A stretch of 64,000 bases of DNA from Qipengyuania pacifica (GCF_019857205.1 NZ_JAHWXO010000002.1:1-64000); one strand, 5' to 3'. Counted from the stretch's first letter, positions 27,075 through 36,985 are shown. The notes: generated by a model from the sequence alone, not told the origin. Translations and numbers: made by a program.

Positions 27075-27515
27075 TCAGGCCGTCTTCTTCTTCCGGCCCC
27101 GCTTCTGACCGGGCTTGCGGCCAAGGCCAATCTTCACGGCCAGTTCGCGGCGCTTTTCGGCATAGCTTGGCGCGACCATAGGATAATCGGACGGCAGGTT
27201 CCAACGCGCCCGGTATTCGTCAGGCGTCATGTCATAGGCCGTCTTGAGGTGGCGCTTGAGCATTTTCATCTTTTTGCCGTCTTCAAGGCAGATGATGTAA
27301 TCCTTCTTGACCGACGAACGGATCGGTACGGCAGGTTCTAGCGGCGCTTCGCTGGTGGCTGTTTCCCCGTTGAGGCCCGAGAGCGCAGAATACACATTCG
27401 AGATCAATGTCGGGACGTCGTCTACGGATACGCTGTTGTTGCTGACATGCGCTGCGACGATATCCGAGGTGAGAGTGATAAGTGTCTCGGACATGTCTGT
27501 TTCAAATTTTTCCAT
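27075..27515 (-). CDS. mucR: MucR/Ros-family transcriptional regulator
   Basis: 146 residues from the ATG at 27515, which has AAAGGGAAAG 5-12 nt upstream; an ATG at 27494 lacks a ribosome site. The C-terminal half is the Ros/MucR domain: I-C-L-E-D-G-K-K, K-R-H-L, M-T-P-D-E-Y-R-A-R-W and D-Y-P-M-V-A-P, with a basic K-K tail. Of the classical C2H2 zinc ligands the second Cys is Asp and the last His is Ala (H-L-K-T-A-Y). Family members bind A+T-rich DNA and control surface polysaccharide, motility and cell-cycle genes, often repressing themselves. Confidence 0.92.
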   Translation of the reverse strand: MEKFETDMSETLITLTSDIVAAHVSNNSVSVDDVPTLISNVYSALSGLNGETATSEAPLEPAVPIRSSVKKDYIICLEDGKKMKMLKRHLKTAYDMTPDEYRARWNLPSDYPMVAPSYAEKRRELAVKIGLGRKPGQKRGRKKKTA

Positions 27516-27572
27516 TACTTTCCCTTTTATTTTGAGGGATATCGTTGAACGTCGCGACCCGTTCTTCCGGAC

Positions 27573-27600
27573 ATTGTATGAAAACGACAAAAAATTGCAA
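27573..27600 (-). promoter_or_regulatory. Putative sigma70-type promoter of mucR
   Basis: Minus strand TTGCAA (27600-27595) and TACAAT (27578-27573) are 16 nt apart. The surrounding 27516-27632 gap is markedly A+T-rich, as expected for a MucR autoregulatory region. This was found by inspection only. Confidence 0.4.
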
Positions 27601-27632
27601 GTATTTCGCCAGGTTTTATTATCGGCGCTTAG

Positions 27633-28085
27633 CTACAATCTTTGCGCGAAGGTGATTGCATCCAACAGCGTGCCATCCAGCGTGCGGTAGTAATTCGCTC
27701 TACGGCCGATTGGCTCGAAACCGCAGGACAGGTACAATTTCTCAGCTGGATTATTTGCACGCATCTCCAAGAATACCCGCTCCGCTCCTTCTTTTCGGGC
27801 GACATCCGAAAAATATTCGATGAGCGCGCGGCCTACACCGTTATTTCTTACCTCGGGCCTAACGCCGATCAGCAGAAGTTCTTCTTCGCCAGGCGCGCGC
27901 CGCGCCAGAATGAACCCTGCTGCTTCGTGTCCCGGTGCTAGTAACCGCGCGTGTTTATCGAAAATAATCGCATAGGTGTGTGGCATGGCCAGCGAATTCT
28001 CGACCTGCTGCCGCGTCCAGGCTTCGCGCCAGTGTGGATCGAACGCAGCATCCATCACGCTCATAATGTGATCGAGGTCGCTCAT
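27633..28085 (-). CDS. rimI: Ribosomal-protein-alanine N-acetyltransferase RimI-like
   Basis: 150 residues, a single GNAT domain. The acetyl-CoA loop is V-R-P-E-V-R-N-N-G-V-G-R-A-L, followed by E-R-V-F-L-E-M-R-A-N-N-x-x-A-x-x-L-Y, the RimI signature. RimI acetylates the N-terminus of ribosomal protein S18. The ATG overlaps the tsaB stop by 1 nt, and the tsaB-rimI pairing is widespread, which supports the call. Confidence 0.92.
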   Translation of the reverse strand: MSDLDHIMSVMDAAFDPHWREAWTRQQVENSLAMPHTYAIIFDKHARLLAPGHEAAGFILARRAPGEEELLLIGVRPEVRNNGVGRALIEYFSDVARKEGAERVFLEMRANNPAEKLYLSCGFEPIGRRANYYRTLDGTLLDAITFAQRL

Positions 28086-28693
28086 TACATGGGGAGCTTT
28101 GCGTCGGGCGCCCGGCTATAAAGCGGGGACAGTTGGTCACGCAGCAGAGCGTCGGGCACAAGAAGGGCATCGCTCGCATTCGGCAGAATGATCGGCGCAC
28201 TTGCAACGCCAATCATGGCACCAAGGTCCTCCGCTCTCGTGCCTGCCAGTATGTCCTGTGTCTTGCGCATGGCAGCGGTATCTGGAGACAACGAGGCGAC
28301 ATCATCCAATGGCATTCCATCAGTGCCGAAATCCTGCACGAACCACTCGCCGTGGCCCCCGGACATGCAGATCGTAACGGCCCGGTCAGTACCGGCGCGC
28401 GCCATGGCAGCAACCAGAGCTAGAGTAGGGTAGCCGCGTACCGGGATTTTCCAGGCCACACCCAAAGCACGAGCCACGGCTAGGCCGATGCGCACGCCGG
28501 TAAAACTTCCCGGACCTAAGGAGATGCGGATCTGCTCTGCATGGCCTTTTTCCGGCAGTTCCGCGATCATCGGAACGAGCCGTTCGGCATGGCCGCGACC
28601 AAGCACTTCGTGGCGGGCGTCTATCAATCGCCCCTGATCGAACAAGGCGATCGAACAGGCTTCGGTTGCAGTTTCAATGGCCAGAATGCGCAT
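28085..28693 (-). CDS. tsaB: tRNA threonylcarbamoyladenosine protein TsaB
   Basis: 202 residues, an ASKHA-fold protein starting I-L-A-I-E-T-A-T-E-A-C-S. It has G-P-G-S-F-T-G-V-R-I-G and a short C-terminal domain, as in TsaB rather than TsaD. TsaB dimerises with TsaD and, with TsaE, makes t6A37 on ANN-decoding tRNAs. It is translationally coupled to rimI. Confidence 0.94.
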   Translation of the reverse strand: MRILAIETATEACSIALFDQGRLIDARHEVLGRGHAERLVPMIAELPEKGHAEQIRISLGPGSFTGVRIGLAVARALGVAWKIPVRGYPTLALVAAMARAGTDRAVTICMSGGHGEWFVQDFGTDGMPLDDVASLSPDTAAMRKTQDILAGTRAEDLGAMIGVASAPIILPNASDALLVPDALLRDQLSPLYSRAPDAKLPM

Positions 28694-28729
28694 GAATACG
28701 CACTGCCTCAGGCAAAGCCGGCCTGCAAG

Positions 28730-29338
28730 TCAGGCGATGCGGTTGAACCTGTCGAAATCGGGTCGAGGACTGCGATCGAAAATGCTGCTTGGATCGCCGT
28801 ACCCGATGGAGCAGATAAAATTGCTGCGAGTGCGTGGATCGTCGGCGAAGAATTCTTCGTCGACAGCCTTATTGTCAAAACCGGACATTGGGCCACAATC
28901 CAGCCCAACAGCTCTGGCAGCGATCATCAGATATGCGCCCTGCAAGGAGGAATTGCGAAACGCGCCTTCCTTACGTCCATCCTCGTCACCTTCGAACCAA
29001 CTTTTGGCGTCGGTATGAGGGAACAGCCACGGCAGTTCCTCGTGGAAATCGATGTCATAGCCCACGATAGCCGTGACGGGAGCAGTCTTGATCTTGTCGC
29101 GATTTCCATCTGAGGCCAGCGCGGCAAGCTTGCCTTTGGCTTCCTGCGACTTCACCCAAACGATACGCGCAGGCTGCATGTTGGCCGATGTCGGGCCCAT
29201 CTTCATCAATTCGTAGATCGCGTGAATTTGCTCGTCGCTTACCGATTTATCGAGCCAGCCGTTGTAACTGCGCGCTTCGCGGAAAATCTGGTCGAGCGCT
29301 TCGCCGGATAGGGCGGTGTCGTGAAACTGAGTGGTCAT
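28730..29338 (-). CDS. Nitroreductase-family protein (RutE/HadB-like)
   Basis: 202 residues. FMN-binding pattern: R-S-Y-N-G-W near the N-terminus, G-P-T-S-A-N-x-Q-P-A-R and a late I-G-Y-G-D. The replacement of the usual R-R-S-x-R by R-S-Y-N-G-W marks the RutE-like malonic semialdehyde reductase branch. No other rut pyrimidine-degradation genes are nearby, so the substrate is uncertain. It lies between the nfuA-like gene and tsaB on the same strand, 36 nt before tsaB. Confidence 0.87.
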   Translation of the reverse strand: MTTQFHDTALSGEALDQIFREARSYNGWLDKSVSDEQIHAIYELMKMGPTSANMQPARIVWVKSQEAKGKLAALASDGNRDKIKTAPVTAIVGYDIDFHEELPWLFPHTDAKSWFEGDEDGRKEGAFRNSSLQGAYLMIAARAVGLDCGPMSGFDNKAVDEEFFADDPRTRSNFICSIGYGDPSSIFDRSPRPDFDRFNRIA

Positions 29339-29364
29339 GAATTATCCCGGTTGGAACTGGAAGA

Positions 29365-29946
29365 TCAGGCTGCCCGGACTTCAACGACCTCTGGGACATA
29401 ATGTTTCAATAGACCTTCAATGCCATGCTTGAGCGTCGCCGTGGATGATGGACACCCGGAACACGCACCCTGCATTTGCAGATGAACTATGCCGTCACGG
29501 TACCCGCGATACTGAATATCGCCTCCGTCGCCCGCGACGGCCGGTCGGACCCTCGTTTCCAGCAATTCGTTGATCTGAGAAATGATGTCTGCATCTTCAT
29601 CACGCTCGTCGACCAGCATACCCTGATCTTCCGGGGGAACCGAAATGCCGCCCGCGCTGCCCGGTGTGAAGAGCGGTGCCTGCGCAACGAAATGGTCGAG
29701 CAGAATCGCCAGCACCTGCGGCTTGAGATCGGTCCAGTTTACCCCTGGTGCAGCCGTGACGGTGACAAAATCACCGCCGAAGAACACATTCACCACCTCT
29801 CCGGTATCGAAGATTGCCTGGGCCAGCGGGCTGGCCTCTGCCGCCTCCGGCGTGGCAAATTCGCGTGTTCCCTGTCCCATGACCTGCTGGCCGGGAAGGA
29901 ACTTGAGGCTCGCCGGGTTGGGCGTGGTTTCGGTCTCTATGAACAT
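29365..29946 (-). CDS. NifU-family Fe-S carrier (NfuA/Nfu1-like)
   Basis: 193 residues from the ATG at 29946, giving M-F-I-E-T-E-T-T-P-N-P-A-S-L-K-F-L-P-G, the standard Nfu N-domain start; the frame extends to 30012. The C-terminal NifU domain has C-S-G-C-P-S-S, the cysteine pair that holds a bridging 4Fe-4S cluster in a dimer. It delivers clusters to apo-proteins. The nearby Fur is consistent with an iron context but no direct link is visible. Confidence 0.92.
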   Translation of the reverse strand: MFIETETTPNPASLKFLPGQQVMGQGTREFATPEAAEASPLAQAIFDTGEVVNVFFGGDFVTVTAAPGVNWTDLKPQVLAILLDHFVAQAPLFTPGSAGGISVPPEDQGMLVDERDEDADIISQINELLETRVRPAVAGDGGDIQYRGYRDGIVHLQMQGACSGCPSSTATLKHGIEGLLKHYVPEVVEVRAA

Positions 29947-30047
29947 GCCTGACGATGTAGGAAGCTCGGGAACCGGGGACAAGGACGGAACGCTTGGCAC
30001 GTGAACATTCACCTAGCCTTCACGGTTGTCCCGCCTATATGCCTTCC

Positions 30048-32987
30048 ATGACCAATTTTTCGCGCGCCGTCCGGCGTCTCGCGCTTTTTCTTCCCGCTGC
30101 GCTGCTCGTACCGCAGCCCATCCTCGCGCAGGAACCGGCCGTTCCGGCTCCGCAATATATAACTCCGGCCGGTGAAACGCCGTGGATTTATGAAGGCAGC
30201 GACGTTCCGCGAGACGAGGAATGGACCTTCGGTGAATTGCCCAATGGTCTGCGCTATGCCGTTCGCAAGAACGGCGTGCCGCCCGATCAGGTTTCCGTTC
30301 GCGTTCGTATCGATGCAGGGTCCTTGCATGAAGAGGATTCAGAACGCGGCTATGCCCACCTTCTGGAGCATCTGCTTTTCCGCGAAAGCCAGTATCTGAA
30401 GGTCGGAGCGGCCATTCCGACATGGCAGCGGCTCGGTGCGACCTTCGGCAGCGATACCAATGCGCATACCAGCCCGACGGAAACCGTCTTCAAGCTGGAT
30501 CTGCCCAATACTAATGCGGCCAAGCTGGCAGAAAGCATGAAGCTTCTTTCCGGCATGGTGCGCAGCCCAGTTCTATCCGATACGAACGTGAAGGCAGAGG
30601 TACCGATCGTACTTGCTGAAAAGCGTGAACGTGGCGGAGCATCCGAGCGGGCCGGCAATGCCAGCCGAGAAGTGCTTTTTGCCGGACAGCGACTGGCGAA
30701 CCGCATCCCGATCGGGACCGAAGAAACCCTGCGGGCTGCAACCGGCGATAGCGTCAGCGCCTTCTACAAACGTTGGTATCGCCCTGAAAACGTGGTCGTT
30801 GTTGCTGCAGGCGATATCGACCCGATGGTGCTTGCTGCGGAAATCGAAAAGTGGTTCGGCGACTGGCAGGGCGATGGGCCTGCAGTCGCGGCGCCCGATT
30901 TCGGCGATCCGGTGGCACCCGCCGGAGCCGATCCGGCCAACCCGGTCGGCGAGATCGGCGTCATCGTCGAGCCCGACCTGCCTCGTTCGTTCACGTACAC
31001 GATCATGCGCCCCTGGCGACCGGTTCAGGACACAGTAGCCTATAACGAAGGTTTGCTTCGCGACGCCTTGGCTCAGGCTCTCATCAATAGGCGACTTGAA
31101 TCGCGCGCGCGTTCGGGCGGCAGCTATCTCTATGCGCAGGTATCGCAGGATGATGTCAGCCGGTCGTCAGACATGACCTTCGTCACTTTCGCTCCTTTGA
31201 CCAGCGACTGGAAAGCGGCGCTCGATGATATTCGCGGCGTAATCGCCGATGCGCTGGCCACTCCGCCGACGCAGGACGAAATCGATCGAGAACTTGCCGA
31301 ATTCGAAATTGTTTTCAAAAGCCAGGTCGAGCAGCGGCGCGTCCTGCCTGGGCCGCAGCTGGCCGACGACATTGTGAACGCTGTCGATATTCGCGAAGCG
31401 GTCGCTGCTCCAGAAACGGTCCTTACCGTTTTCAATTCGATGAAGCAGACTTTGACGCCGGAACTCGTGCTCGAACATACGCGGGCGTTGTTTACAGGCG
31501 ATGTTATCCGTGCGGCCTATGTCACACCGGCAACGGGTGAGGCGGATGAGGAGGCGATACGATCTGCACTCAAGGAAACGGTCGCAGCCGATACGGGTTC
31601 GCGCCTGACGGGTCGCGCCGTGTCTTTCGAAGATTTGCCCGCAGTCGGTGAGCCGGGTCAGGTAACTGCTCAGGGACCGATCGGCGTTCTCGACATTGAA
31701 AAGGTTGAATTCGCCAATGGCGTGAAGGCCATCCTGTGGTCTAACGATGCCGAACCTGGACGGGTAGCGGTCAAGGTTCGTTTCGGCGCCGGCTATCGCG
31801 CACTCGACGCGGACGATGCCGTGTATGCAAATCTCGGCAGTTCTGCACTGATCGGTTCGGGTATCGGCGAGCTAGGCCAGGAAGAACTCGATCGTCTTGC
31901 TACAGGCCGCAAGTTCGGCTTCGATTTTGAAACCGGTGACGGCGCATTCACCTTCTATGCGCAAACGCGCGAAGCTGATCTCGATGAACAGCTCTATCTG
32001 TTCGCTGCCAAGCTGGCGATGCCGGGCTGGGATCCCAATCCGGTAATTCGTGCAAAGGCGGCGGGCAAACTCGCTTACGAAAGTTACGCTGCGAGCCCCG
32101 GCGGTATCCTTCAGCGCGATCTGGAATATCTGCTGCGCGATAGCGATCCGCGTTTCCAGACGCCCACGCCAGAAATGTTCGATGCTGCAACGCCGGAGAA
32201 GTTCCGCGAAGTATGGGAGCCGCTGCTCAAGCAGGGACCGGTCGAAGTGCTCGTCTTTGGTGAATTCGACAAAGCGGCTACGATCGAAACGCTGCGCAAG
32301 ACGTTCGGGGCGTTGCCTGCGCGCGAAGAGCCTAGCGCTGCTGTCCTGAACCGCGGGGTCGACTTTCCCGAAGCCGGCGAGACGGTTGTTCGCCATCACC
32401 GCGGCGATGCCAATCAGGCAGCCGCCGTCGTCGCCTGGCCGAGCGGGGCGGGCGTCGACAATCTGCGCGAATCGCGTCACCTCGAGGTACTCACGTCGGT
32501 CTTCAACAACCGCCTGATGGACGCCATGCGTGAACATGCCGGCGCGAGCTATTCGCCGGTTGTCCGGTCTGAATGGCCGAGCGACGTTAAAAGTGGCGGC
32601 CGGATCGCGGCACTCGCCCAATTGCGTCCCGAAGACGTGCCGGTCTTCTTCGCCGAAGCCGAACGTATTGCGAAGGAACTGGCGAGCGAACCGGTCAGTC
32701 AGGACGAATACGACCGCGTCGTCGAACCGCTCCGCCAGTACGTCAGCCGAGCCTCAACCGGTAACCTCTTCTGGCTTTACCAGCTCGAAGGCTCGACCGT
32801 CGATGCTCGCCGGGTAGACATGCTGCGCTATCTGCTAGCCGATTACACCGAAGTTCCACCTGCTCAATTGCAGGCGTTGGCGCAGAAGTATTTCGGGTCC
32901 CGCGCAGGCTGGCACCTGGCGATCATCCCCCAAGGGCAAGAACTTGCAACTGCGGCCAACGTCGGAGCCGCTGCGGCCAGCGGCTGA
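30048..32987 (+). CDS. Secreted M16-family zinc protease, double-domain
   Basis: 979 residues from the ATG at 30048, which begins the signal peptide (hydrophobic 9-22, I-L-A-Q cleavage); an ATG at 30039 is equivalent. The active half has the inverted zinc motif H-L-L-E-H with the downstream Glu expected about 75 residues later in the V-L-A-E-K region. Two pitrilysin-type repeats each start with N-G-L-R/N-G-V-K, and the second half lacks HxxEH, as usual. The family degrades peptides in a closed chamber; this size and signal point to the periplasm. A terminator lies directly at the stop. Confidence 0.92.
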   Translation: MTNFSRAVRRLALFLPAALLVPQPILAQEPAVPAPQYITPAGETPWIYEGSDVPRDEEWTFGELPNGLRYAVRKNGVPPDQVSVRVRIDAGSLHEEDSERGYAHLLEHLLFRESQYLKVGAAIPTWQRLGATFGSDTNAHTSPTETVFKLDLPNTNAAKLAESMKLLSGMVRSPVLSDTNVKAEVPIVLAEKRERGGASERAGNASREVLFAGQRLANRIPIGTEETLRAATGDSVSAFYKRWYRPENVVVVAAGDIDPMVLAAEIEKWFGDWQGDGPAVAAPDFGDPVAPAGADPANPVGEIGVIVEPDLPRSFTYTIMRPWRPVQDTVAYNEGLLRDALAQALINRRLESRARSGGSYLYAQVSQDDVSRSSDMTFVTFAPLTSDWKAALDDIRGVIADALATPPTQDEIDRELAEFEIVFKSQVEQRRVLPGPQLADDIVNAVDIREAVAAPETVLTVFNSMKQTLTPELVLEHTRALFTGDVIRAAYVTPATGEADEEAIRSALKETVAADTGSRLTGRAVSFEDLPAVGEPGQVTAQGPIGVLDIEKVEFANGVKAILWSNDAEPGRVAVKVRFGAGYRALDADDAVYANLGSSALIGSGIGELGQEELDRLATGRKFGFDFETGDGAFTFYAQTREADLDEQLYLFAAKLAMPGWDPNPVIRAKAAGKLAYESYAASPGGILQRDLEYLLRDSDPRFQTPTPEMFDAATPEKFREVWEPLLKQGPVEVLVFGEFDKAATIETLRKTFGALPAREEPSAAVLNRGVDFPEAGETVVRHHRGDANQAAAVVAWPSGAGVDNLRESRHLEVLTSVFNNRLMDAMREHAGASYSPVVRSEWPSDVKSGGRIAALAQLRPEDVPVFFAEAERIAKELASEPVSQDEYDRVVEPLRQYVSRASTGNLFWLYQLEGSTVDARRVDMLRYLLADYTEVPPAQLQALAQKYFGSRAGWHLAIIPQGQELATAANVGAAAASG

Positions 32988-33011
32988 GCCGGTCACTGCA
33001 ATCGGCTTTTT
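32987..33011 (+). terminator. Rho-independent terminator after M16 protease
   Basis: 7-bp stem AGCCGGT / ATCGGCT (one G-U pair), a 7-nt loop and a run of five T. It starts on the last base of the M16 stop codon. Confidence 0.75.
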
Positions 33012-33110
33012 AAGCTGGCCAAGCAAATGCTGCTTGCGACATGGCACCTGTTCGTCTGCTAAGGGGCGGATAGTCAGGCGCGACTTTCAGCGCCGCAGAT
33101 GGAAAATATA

Positions 33111-34484
33111 ATGGCAACGAATTGGGCACCCGACAGCTGGCAGGGATTCACGGCGAAGCATTTGCCGACTTATCCCGACGCGGCTGCTCTCGATGCCGCA
33201 ACGACGACGCTCGAGACGCATCCTCCGCTGGTTTTCGCAGGCGAGGCGCGCGCGCTCAAGGCGGATCTGGCGGAGGTCGCGCAAGGCCACGCATTCCTGC
33301 TCCAGGGTGGGGATTGCGCGGAAAGCTTCGCCGAATTCCATCCGAACAATATCCGCGATACATTTCGCGTGCTGTTGCAGATGGCCGTTGTCATGACCTT
33401 CGCCAGCAAGAAACCAGTGGTCAAGGTCGGGCGCATGGCAGGCCAGTTCGCCAAGCCGCGCAGTTCCGACACCGAAACGCAAGGATCGGTCACGCTACCG
33501 AGCTATTTCGGCGACAACATCAATGGCATCGAATTCGACGAAGCCACCCGCGCAGCCGATCCGCAGCGCATGGTGCGCGCCTATTCGCAGGCCGCGGCCA
33601 CGCTCAACCTGCTGCGTGCCTTCGCCACCGGAGGCTATGCCAATCTCCGCCAGGTTCATCAGTGGACGCTGGATTTCATGGGCCGCAGCCCGTGGGCTGA
33701 CAAATTTTCGGACATTGCCGATCGCATCGGTGAAGCCCTCGATTTCATGGAAGCGTGCGGGGTCGATCCGCAGGTGCTACCACATTTGCAGCGCACCAGC
33801 TTTTACACGAGCCACGAAGCGCTGCTGCTCCCGTACGAACAGGCCATGACCCGGCGGGACAGCCTGACGGGCGATTGGTACGATACCAGCGCGCACATGG
33901 TCTGGATCGGCGACCGTACTCGGTTCGATGATAGTGCGCATGTCGAATTCTGCCGCGGGATCGGCAATCCGTTGGGGATGAAATGCGGCCCCAGCCTCGA
34001 AACGGATGCTATGCTGCGCCTGCTCGATACGCTCAACCCTGCGCGCGAACCGGGCCGCATCACGCTGATCAGTCGTTTCGGCCACGACAAGGTGGAAGAA
34101 GGCCTGCCCCGCCTCGTTCGGGCGGTAAAGGCGGAAGGCCACCCCGTGGTGTGGAGTTGCGACCCGATGCACGGCAACGTCGTCAAATCGGAAAGCGGCT
34201 ACAAGACGCGGCCCTTCGATCGTATTCTGACCGAGGTGAAGGGCTTCTTCGCCGTCCATCGTGCCGAAGGGACGCATCCGGGCGGTATCCATGTCGAAAT
34301 GACCGGGCAGGACGTGACCGAATGTGTGGGCGGAGCGGTGGCGATCACCGATGAAGCGTTGAAAGATCGCTATCACACGCATTGCGATCCCCGCCTCAAC
34401 GCTGCTCAGTCTCTCGAGCTTGCCTTCCTGATCGCTGAGATGCTGAACGAAGAACAGGCCGTTCGCCGTGCTGACGCAGCCTGA
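33111..34484 (+). CDS. Class II 3-deoxy-7-phosphoheptulonate (DAHP) synthase
   Basis: 457 residues from the ATG at 33111 with GGA about 10 nt upstream; an ATG at 33099 is possible. It opens M-A-T-N-W-x-P-x-S-W, the usual class II start. Key motifs are [11 protein letters not shown] (metal Cys), [17 protein letters not shown] and [17 protein letters not shown]. It condenses PEP and erythrose-4-phosphate, the first step of aromatic amino acid synthesis. It stands alone; no attenuator peptide was recognised upstream. Confidence 0.96.
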   Translation: MATNWAPDSWQGFTAKHLPTYPDAAALDAATTTLETHPPLVFAGEARALKADLAEVAQGHAFLLQGGDCAESFAEFHPNNIRDTFRVLLQMAVVMTFASKKPVVKVGRMAGQFAKPRSSDTETQGSVTLPSYFGDNINGIEFDEATRAADPQRMVRAYSQAAATLNLLRAFATGGYANLRQVHQWTLDFMGRSPWADKFSDIADRIGEALDFMEACGVDPQVLPHLQRTSFYTSHEALLLPYEQAMTRRDSLTGDWYDTSAHMVWIGDRTRFDDSAHVEFCRGIGNPLGMKCGPSLETDAMLRLLDTLNPAREPGRITLISRFGHDKVEEGLPRLVRAVKAEGHPVVWSCDPMHGNVVKSESGYKTRPFDRILTEVKGFFAVHRAEGTHPGGIHVEMTGQDVTECVGGAVAITDEALKDRYHTHCDPRLNAAQSLELAFLIAEMLNEEQAVRRADAA

Positions 34485-34681
34485 TCCTTCTTTCCGGCGC
34501 GAGTCTGCACCACGAGGGTGCGGAACCCGGCGACCTCCGCTGCATTATTCGGAGAATGCAGTTCACTTCATTGTTCGGGCGGGCTTTTTTACCTCAACCC
34601 TTTAAACGCTGGGTGAATCGCGTCATAATGGGACAGGCCAGCCATGTCCCGGCTGCCGAAATATAAAGGGGGGGATAGACG
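34485..34681. other. Intergenic region with small alternative hairpins
   Basis: The gap between DAHP synthase and egtB. Inverted repeats are GCACC/GGTGC (34507-34521) and CTGCATT/AATGCAG (34540-34561). A third pair, CTCCG/CGGAG (34535-34554), would exclude the second. CGGGCGGGC followed by TTTTTT ends at 34590. A weak terminator or leader is possible, but nothing certain. Confidence 0.35.
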
Positions 34682-35935
34682 ATGCCCCATGCCCAGCCGC
34701 GATCGGTCCTGACGTTAGGGGAAGATCTTCCGGCACGCTACGCCGCTGTCCGCGCGTTGAGCCAGGCTCTGGCCGCGCCGCTGTCCGATGCCGACGCTAC
34801 CATTCAGTCAATGGAAGATGCCAGTCCTGCGAAATGGCATCTCGCCCATACCACATGGTTCTGGGAAACCTTTCTGCTGCGCGATCATGCCGAAGGCTAC
34901 GCGCTCTACGACGAGAATTGGCCCTTCGTCTTCAATTCCTATTACGAGACAGAGGGTGAGCGCATTGCCAGGTTTTCGCGTGGAATGCTTTCGCGTCCGA
35001 CGCTGTCCGATATCGTGGAATGGCGCAGCCATGTCGATGCAGCAATGGATGGTCTGTTAGGGCGCGAAGAACTGGCGCCGCTGATCGAGCTGGGTCTGAG
35101 CCACGAACAGCAGCATCAGGAATTGCTGCTAACCGATATCAAACACGCCCTGTTTCAGAACCCTCTTGGCGTGAAGATGTGGGATGTATCTGCAGCAAAA
35201 GCGCATTCCAGCCCGAACGATTGGCATTCGCACCCCGGCGGCATCGCGCGGATAGGTCATCAAACAGACGGGTTCGCCTTCGACAACGAGGGACCTGCTC
35301 ACCGCGTTCTCCTCGAACCTTTCGCTCTGTCCTCGCGACTTGTCACCAATGGCGAATGGGATGAATTCATAGCCGACGGCGGATACGATACGGCGACCTT
35401 GTGGCTTTCGGACGGATGGGGCTGGGTACGGGAGAACGCCATTCGTGCCCCGCTTTATTGGCGCGATGACGAACAGTTTACTCACGCCGGCTGGCAGACG
35501 CGCGATCCCGATGCCCCGGTAACGCACATCTCTTACTTCGAGGCTGATGCTTTCGCCAGTTGGGCTGGCCACCGCCTGCCAACCGAATTCGAATGGGAAG
35601 CCATCGCCCGTGGGCAGGAAGGCGAATTGCCTGCGCATGACCCTCAGGGCGGCAATCAGCTTGACGACGCGACACCCCCGCTGCCGCGTGGCGGCGCCGA
35701 ACTGTTCGGCGATTGTTGGCAGTTCACCCGGTCCGGATATCTACCCTACCCACGTTTTCGACCTGTCGAAGGTGCCGTGGGCGAATATAACGGCAAGTTC
35801 ATGAGCGGGCAGTTCGTCTTGAAGGGTGCGAGCTGCGCGACCGCTCGCGGTCATTCGCGAGCAAGCTATCGCAACTTCTTCTACCCACACCAACGGTGGC
35901 AATTCACCGGCGTCAGGCTGGCAAAGGACATCTGA
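34682..35935 (+). CDS. egtB: Ergothioneine biosynthesis sulfoxide synthase EgtB
   Basis: 417 residues. The N-terminal DinB-type domain has H-L-A-H-T-T-W-F-W-E-T and the iron motif H141-x3-H145-x-E147 (H-E-Q-Q-H-Q-E). The C-terminal formylglycine-generating-enzyme-like domain contains N-G-E-W-D-E-F, V-T-H-I-S-Y-F-E-A-D-A-F and R-L-P-T-E-F-E-W-E. The enzyme is a non-heme iron oxygenase that joins hercynine to a cysteine-type thiol. Its stop overlaps the egtD start by 1 nt (TGATG). Confidence 0.95.
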   Translation: MPHAQPRSVLTLGEDLPARYAAVRALSQALAAPLSDADATIQSMEDASPAKWHLAHTTWFWETFLLRDHAEGYALYDENWPFVFNSYYETEGERIARFSRGMLSRPTLSDIVEWRSHVDAAMDGLLGREELAPLIELGLSHEQQHQELLLTDIKHALFQNPLGVKMWDVSAAKAHSSPNDWHSHPGGIARIGHQTDGFAFDNEGPAHRVLLEPFALSSRLVTNGEWDEFIADGGYDTATLWLSDGWGWVRENAIRAPLYWRDDEQFTHAGWQTRDPDAPVTHISYFEADAFASWAGHRLPTEFEWEAIARGQEGELPAHDPQGGNQLDDATPPLPRGGAELFGDCWQFTRSGYLPYPRFRPVEGAVGEYNGKFMSGQFVLKGASCATARGHSRASYRNFFYPHQRWQFTGVRLAKDI

Positions 35936-36933
35936 TGAAAACCGATACTGGCATTGCACTTGTCGATTTGGACGAGGAGGGGGTCGATCGCGCTTTTCGT
36001 GCCGACGTACTCAAGGGACTAAATCAGCTGCCGAAGGCCATACCGGCGCGCTGGTTTTACGATCAGGAAGGCTCACGGCTGTTCGAACGCATCACGCAAC
36101 TGGACGAATATTATCCCACTCGCGCGGAAACCGATATTCTCAAGACGCGCAGCAATGAATTCGCCCAACTCGTTGGGCAGGGCAGGGCTGTGGTCGAATT
36201 TGGATCTGGCAGTTCGGTCAAGACGCCGCTTCTGCTCGAGGCGATCGATCCGGCAGCCTATGTCCCTCTCGATATCTCGGGCGATTTCCTGCGCGAAAGC
36301 GCTGTTGCCTTGTCGCAGAAATTTCCCGATCTCCCGGTTCACCCGGTAGAGGCCGACTTCATGCGCCGCGTGAGCCTGCCCGACGGCGTCGGGCCACTCA
36401 AGAAACTCGGATTCTTCCCGGGCTCGACCATCGGCAACATGGTTCCGCGCACGGCGGTCGACCTGCTTCGCTCGATGCGAGCCACGCTCGGAGCGGATGA
36501 AGGCGAAAGCCCGCTGCTCCTGATCGGGATGGATCTCGTCAAGGAACAGCAGAAACTCGAAGCGGCCTATGACGATTCCGACGGTGTGACGGCCGCCTTC
36601 AACATGAATCTCGTCACGCGCATCAACCGTGAACTTTCAGGGACCATTCCCGCGGATGCTCTCGACCACCGCGCTGTATGGAACGACGATCTCGCACGGG
36701 TCGAAATGCACCTGGTCGCCAATCGGGACATCGACTTCACCGTATCGGGTGAAAGCTTTTCGATGCGTTCCGGTGAAACGATACATACCGAAAATAGCCA
36801 CAAATTCACGCCTCGTAGTGCGAACCTGCTGCTTCTTGCCGGCGGTTGGACGCCGATCAAGCGATGGGTCGACGAAGATGAAAGGTTTTCGGTGGTACTA
36901 GCTCGCGCAACCGAGCAACGCGAAGCGCCCTGA
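35935..36933 (+). CDS. egtD: L-histidine N-alpha-methyltransferase EgtD
   Basis: 332 residues from the ATG at 35935. SAM-dependent domain: F-G-S-G-S-S-V-K-T, F-F-P-G-S-T-I-G-N and the histidine-binding N-M-N-L-x-x-R-I-N-R-E-L. The Y-Y-P-T-R-x-E motif near the N-terminus is also typical. It trimethylates histidine to hercynine, the substrate of EgtB, so the two-gene operon covers the core of ergothioneine synthesis. The separate amidohydrolase and lyase steps are not encoded here. Confidence 0.95.
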   Translation: MKTDTGIALVDLDEEGVDRAFRADVLKGLNQLPKAIPARWFYDQEGSRLFERITQLDEYYPTRAETDILKTRSNEFAQLVGQGRAVVEFGSGSSVKTPLLLEAIDPAAYVPLDISGDFLRESAVALSQKFPDLPVHPVEADFMRRVSLPDGVGPLKKLGFFPGSTIGNMVPRTAVDLLRSMRATLGADEGESPLLLIGMDLVKEQQKLEAAYDDSDGVTAAFNMNLVTRINRELSGTIPADALDHRAVWNDDLARVEMHLVANRDIDFTVSGESFSMRSGETIHTENSHKFTPRSANLLLLAGGWTPIKRWVDEDERFSVVLARATEQREAP

Positions 36934-36985
36934 GCCACTGCGGCTATTCATGGACGTGTCACCGGCACGTTCCTATATGTAAATA

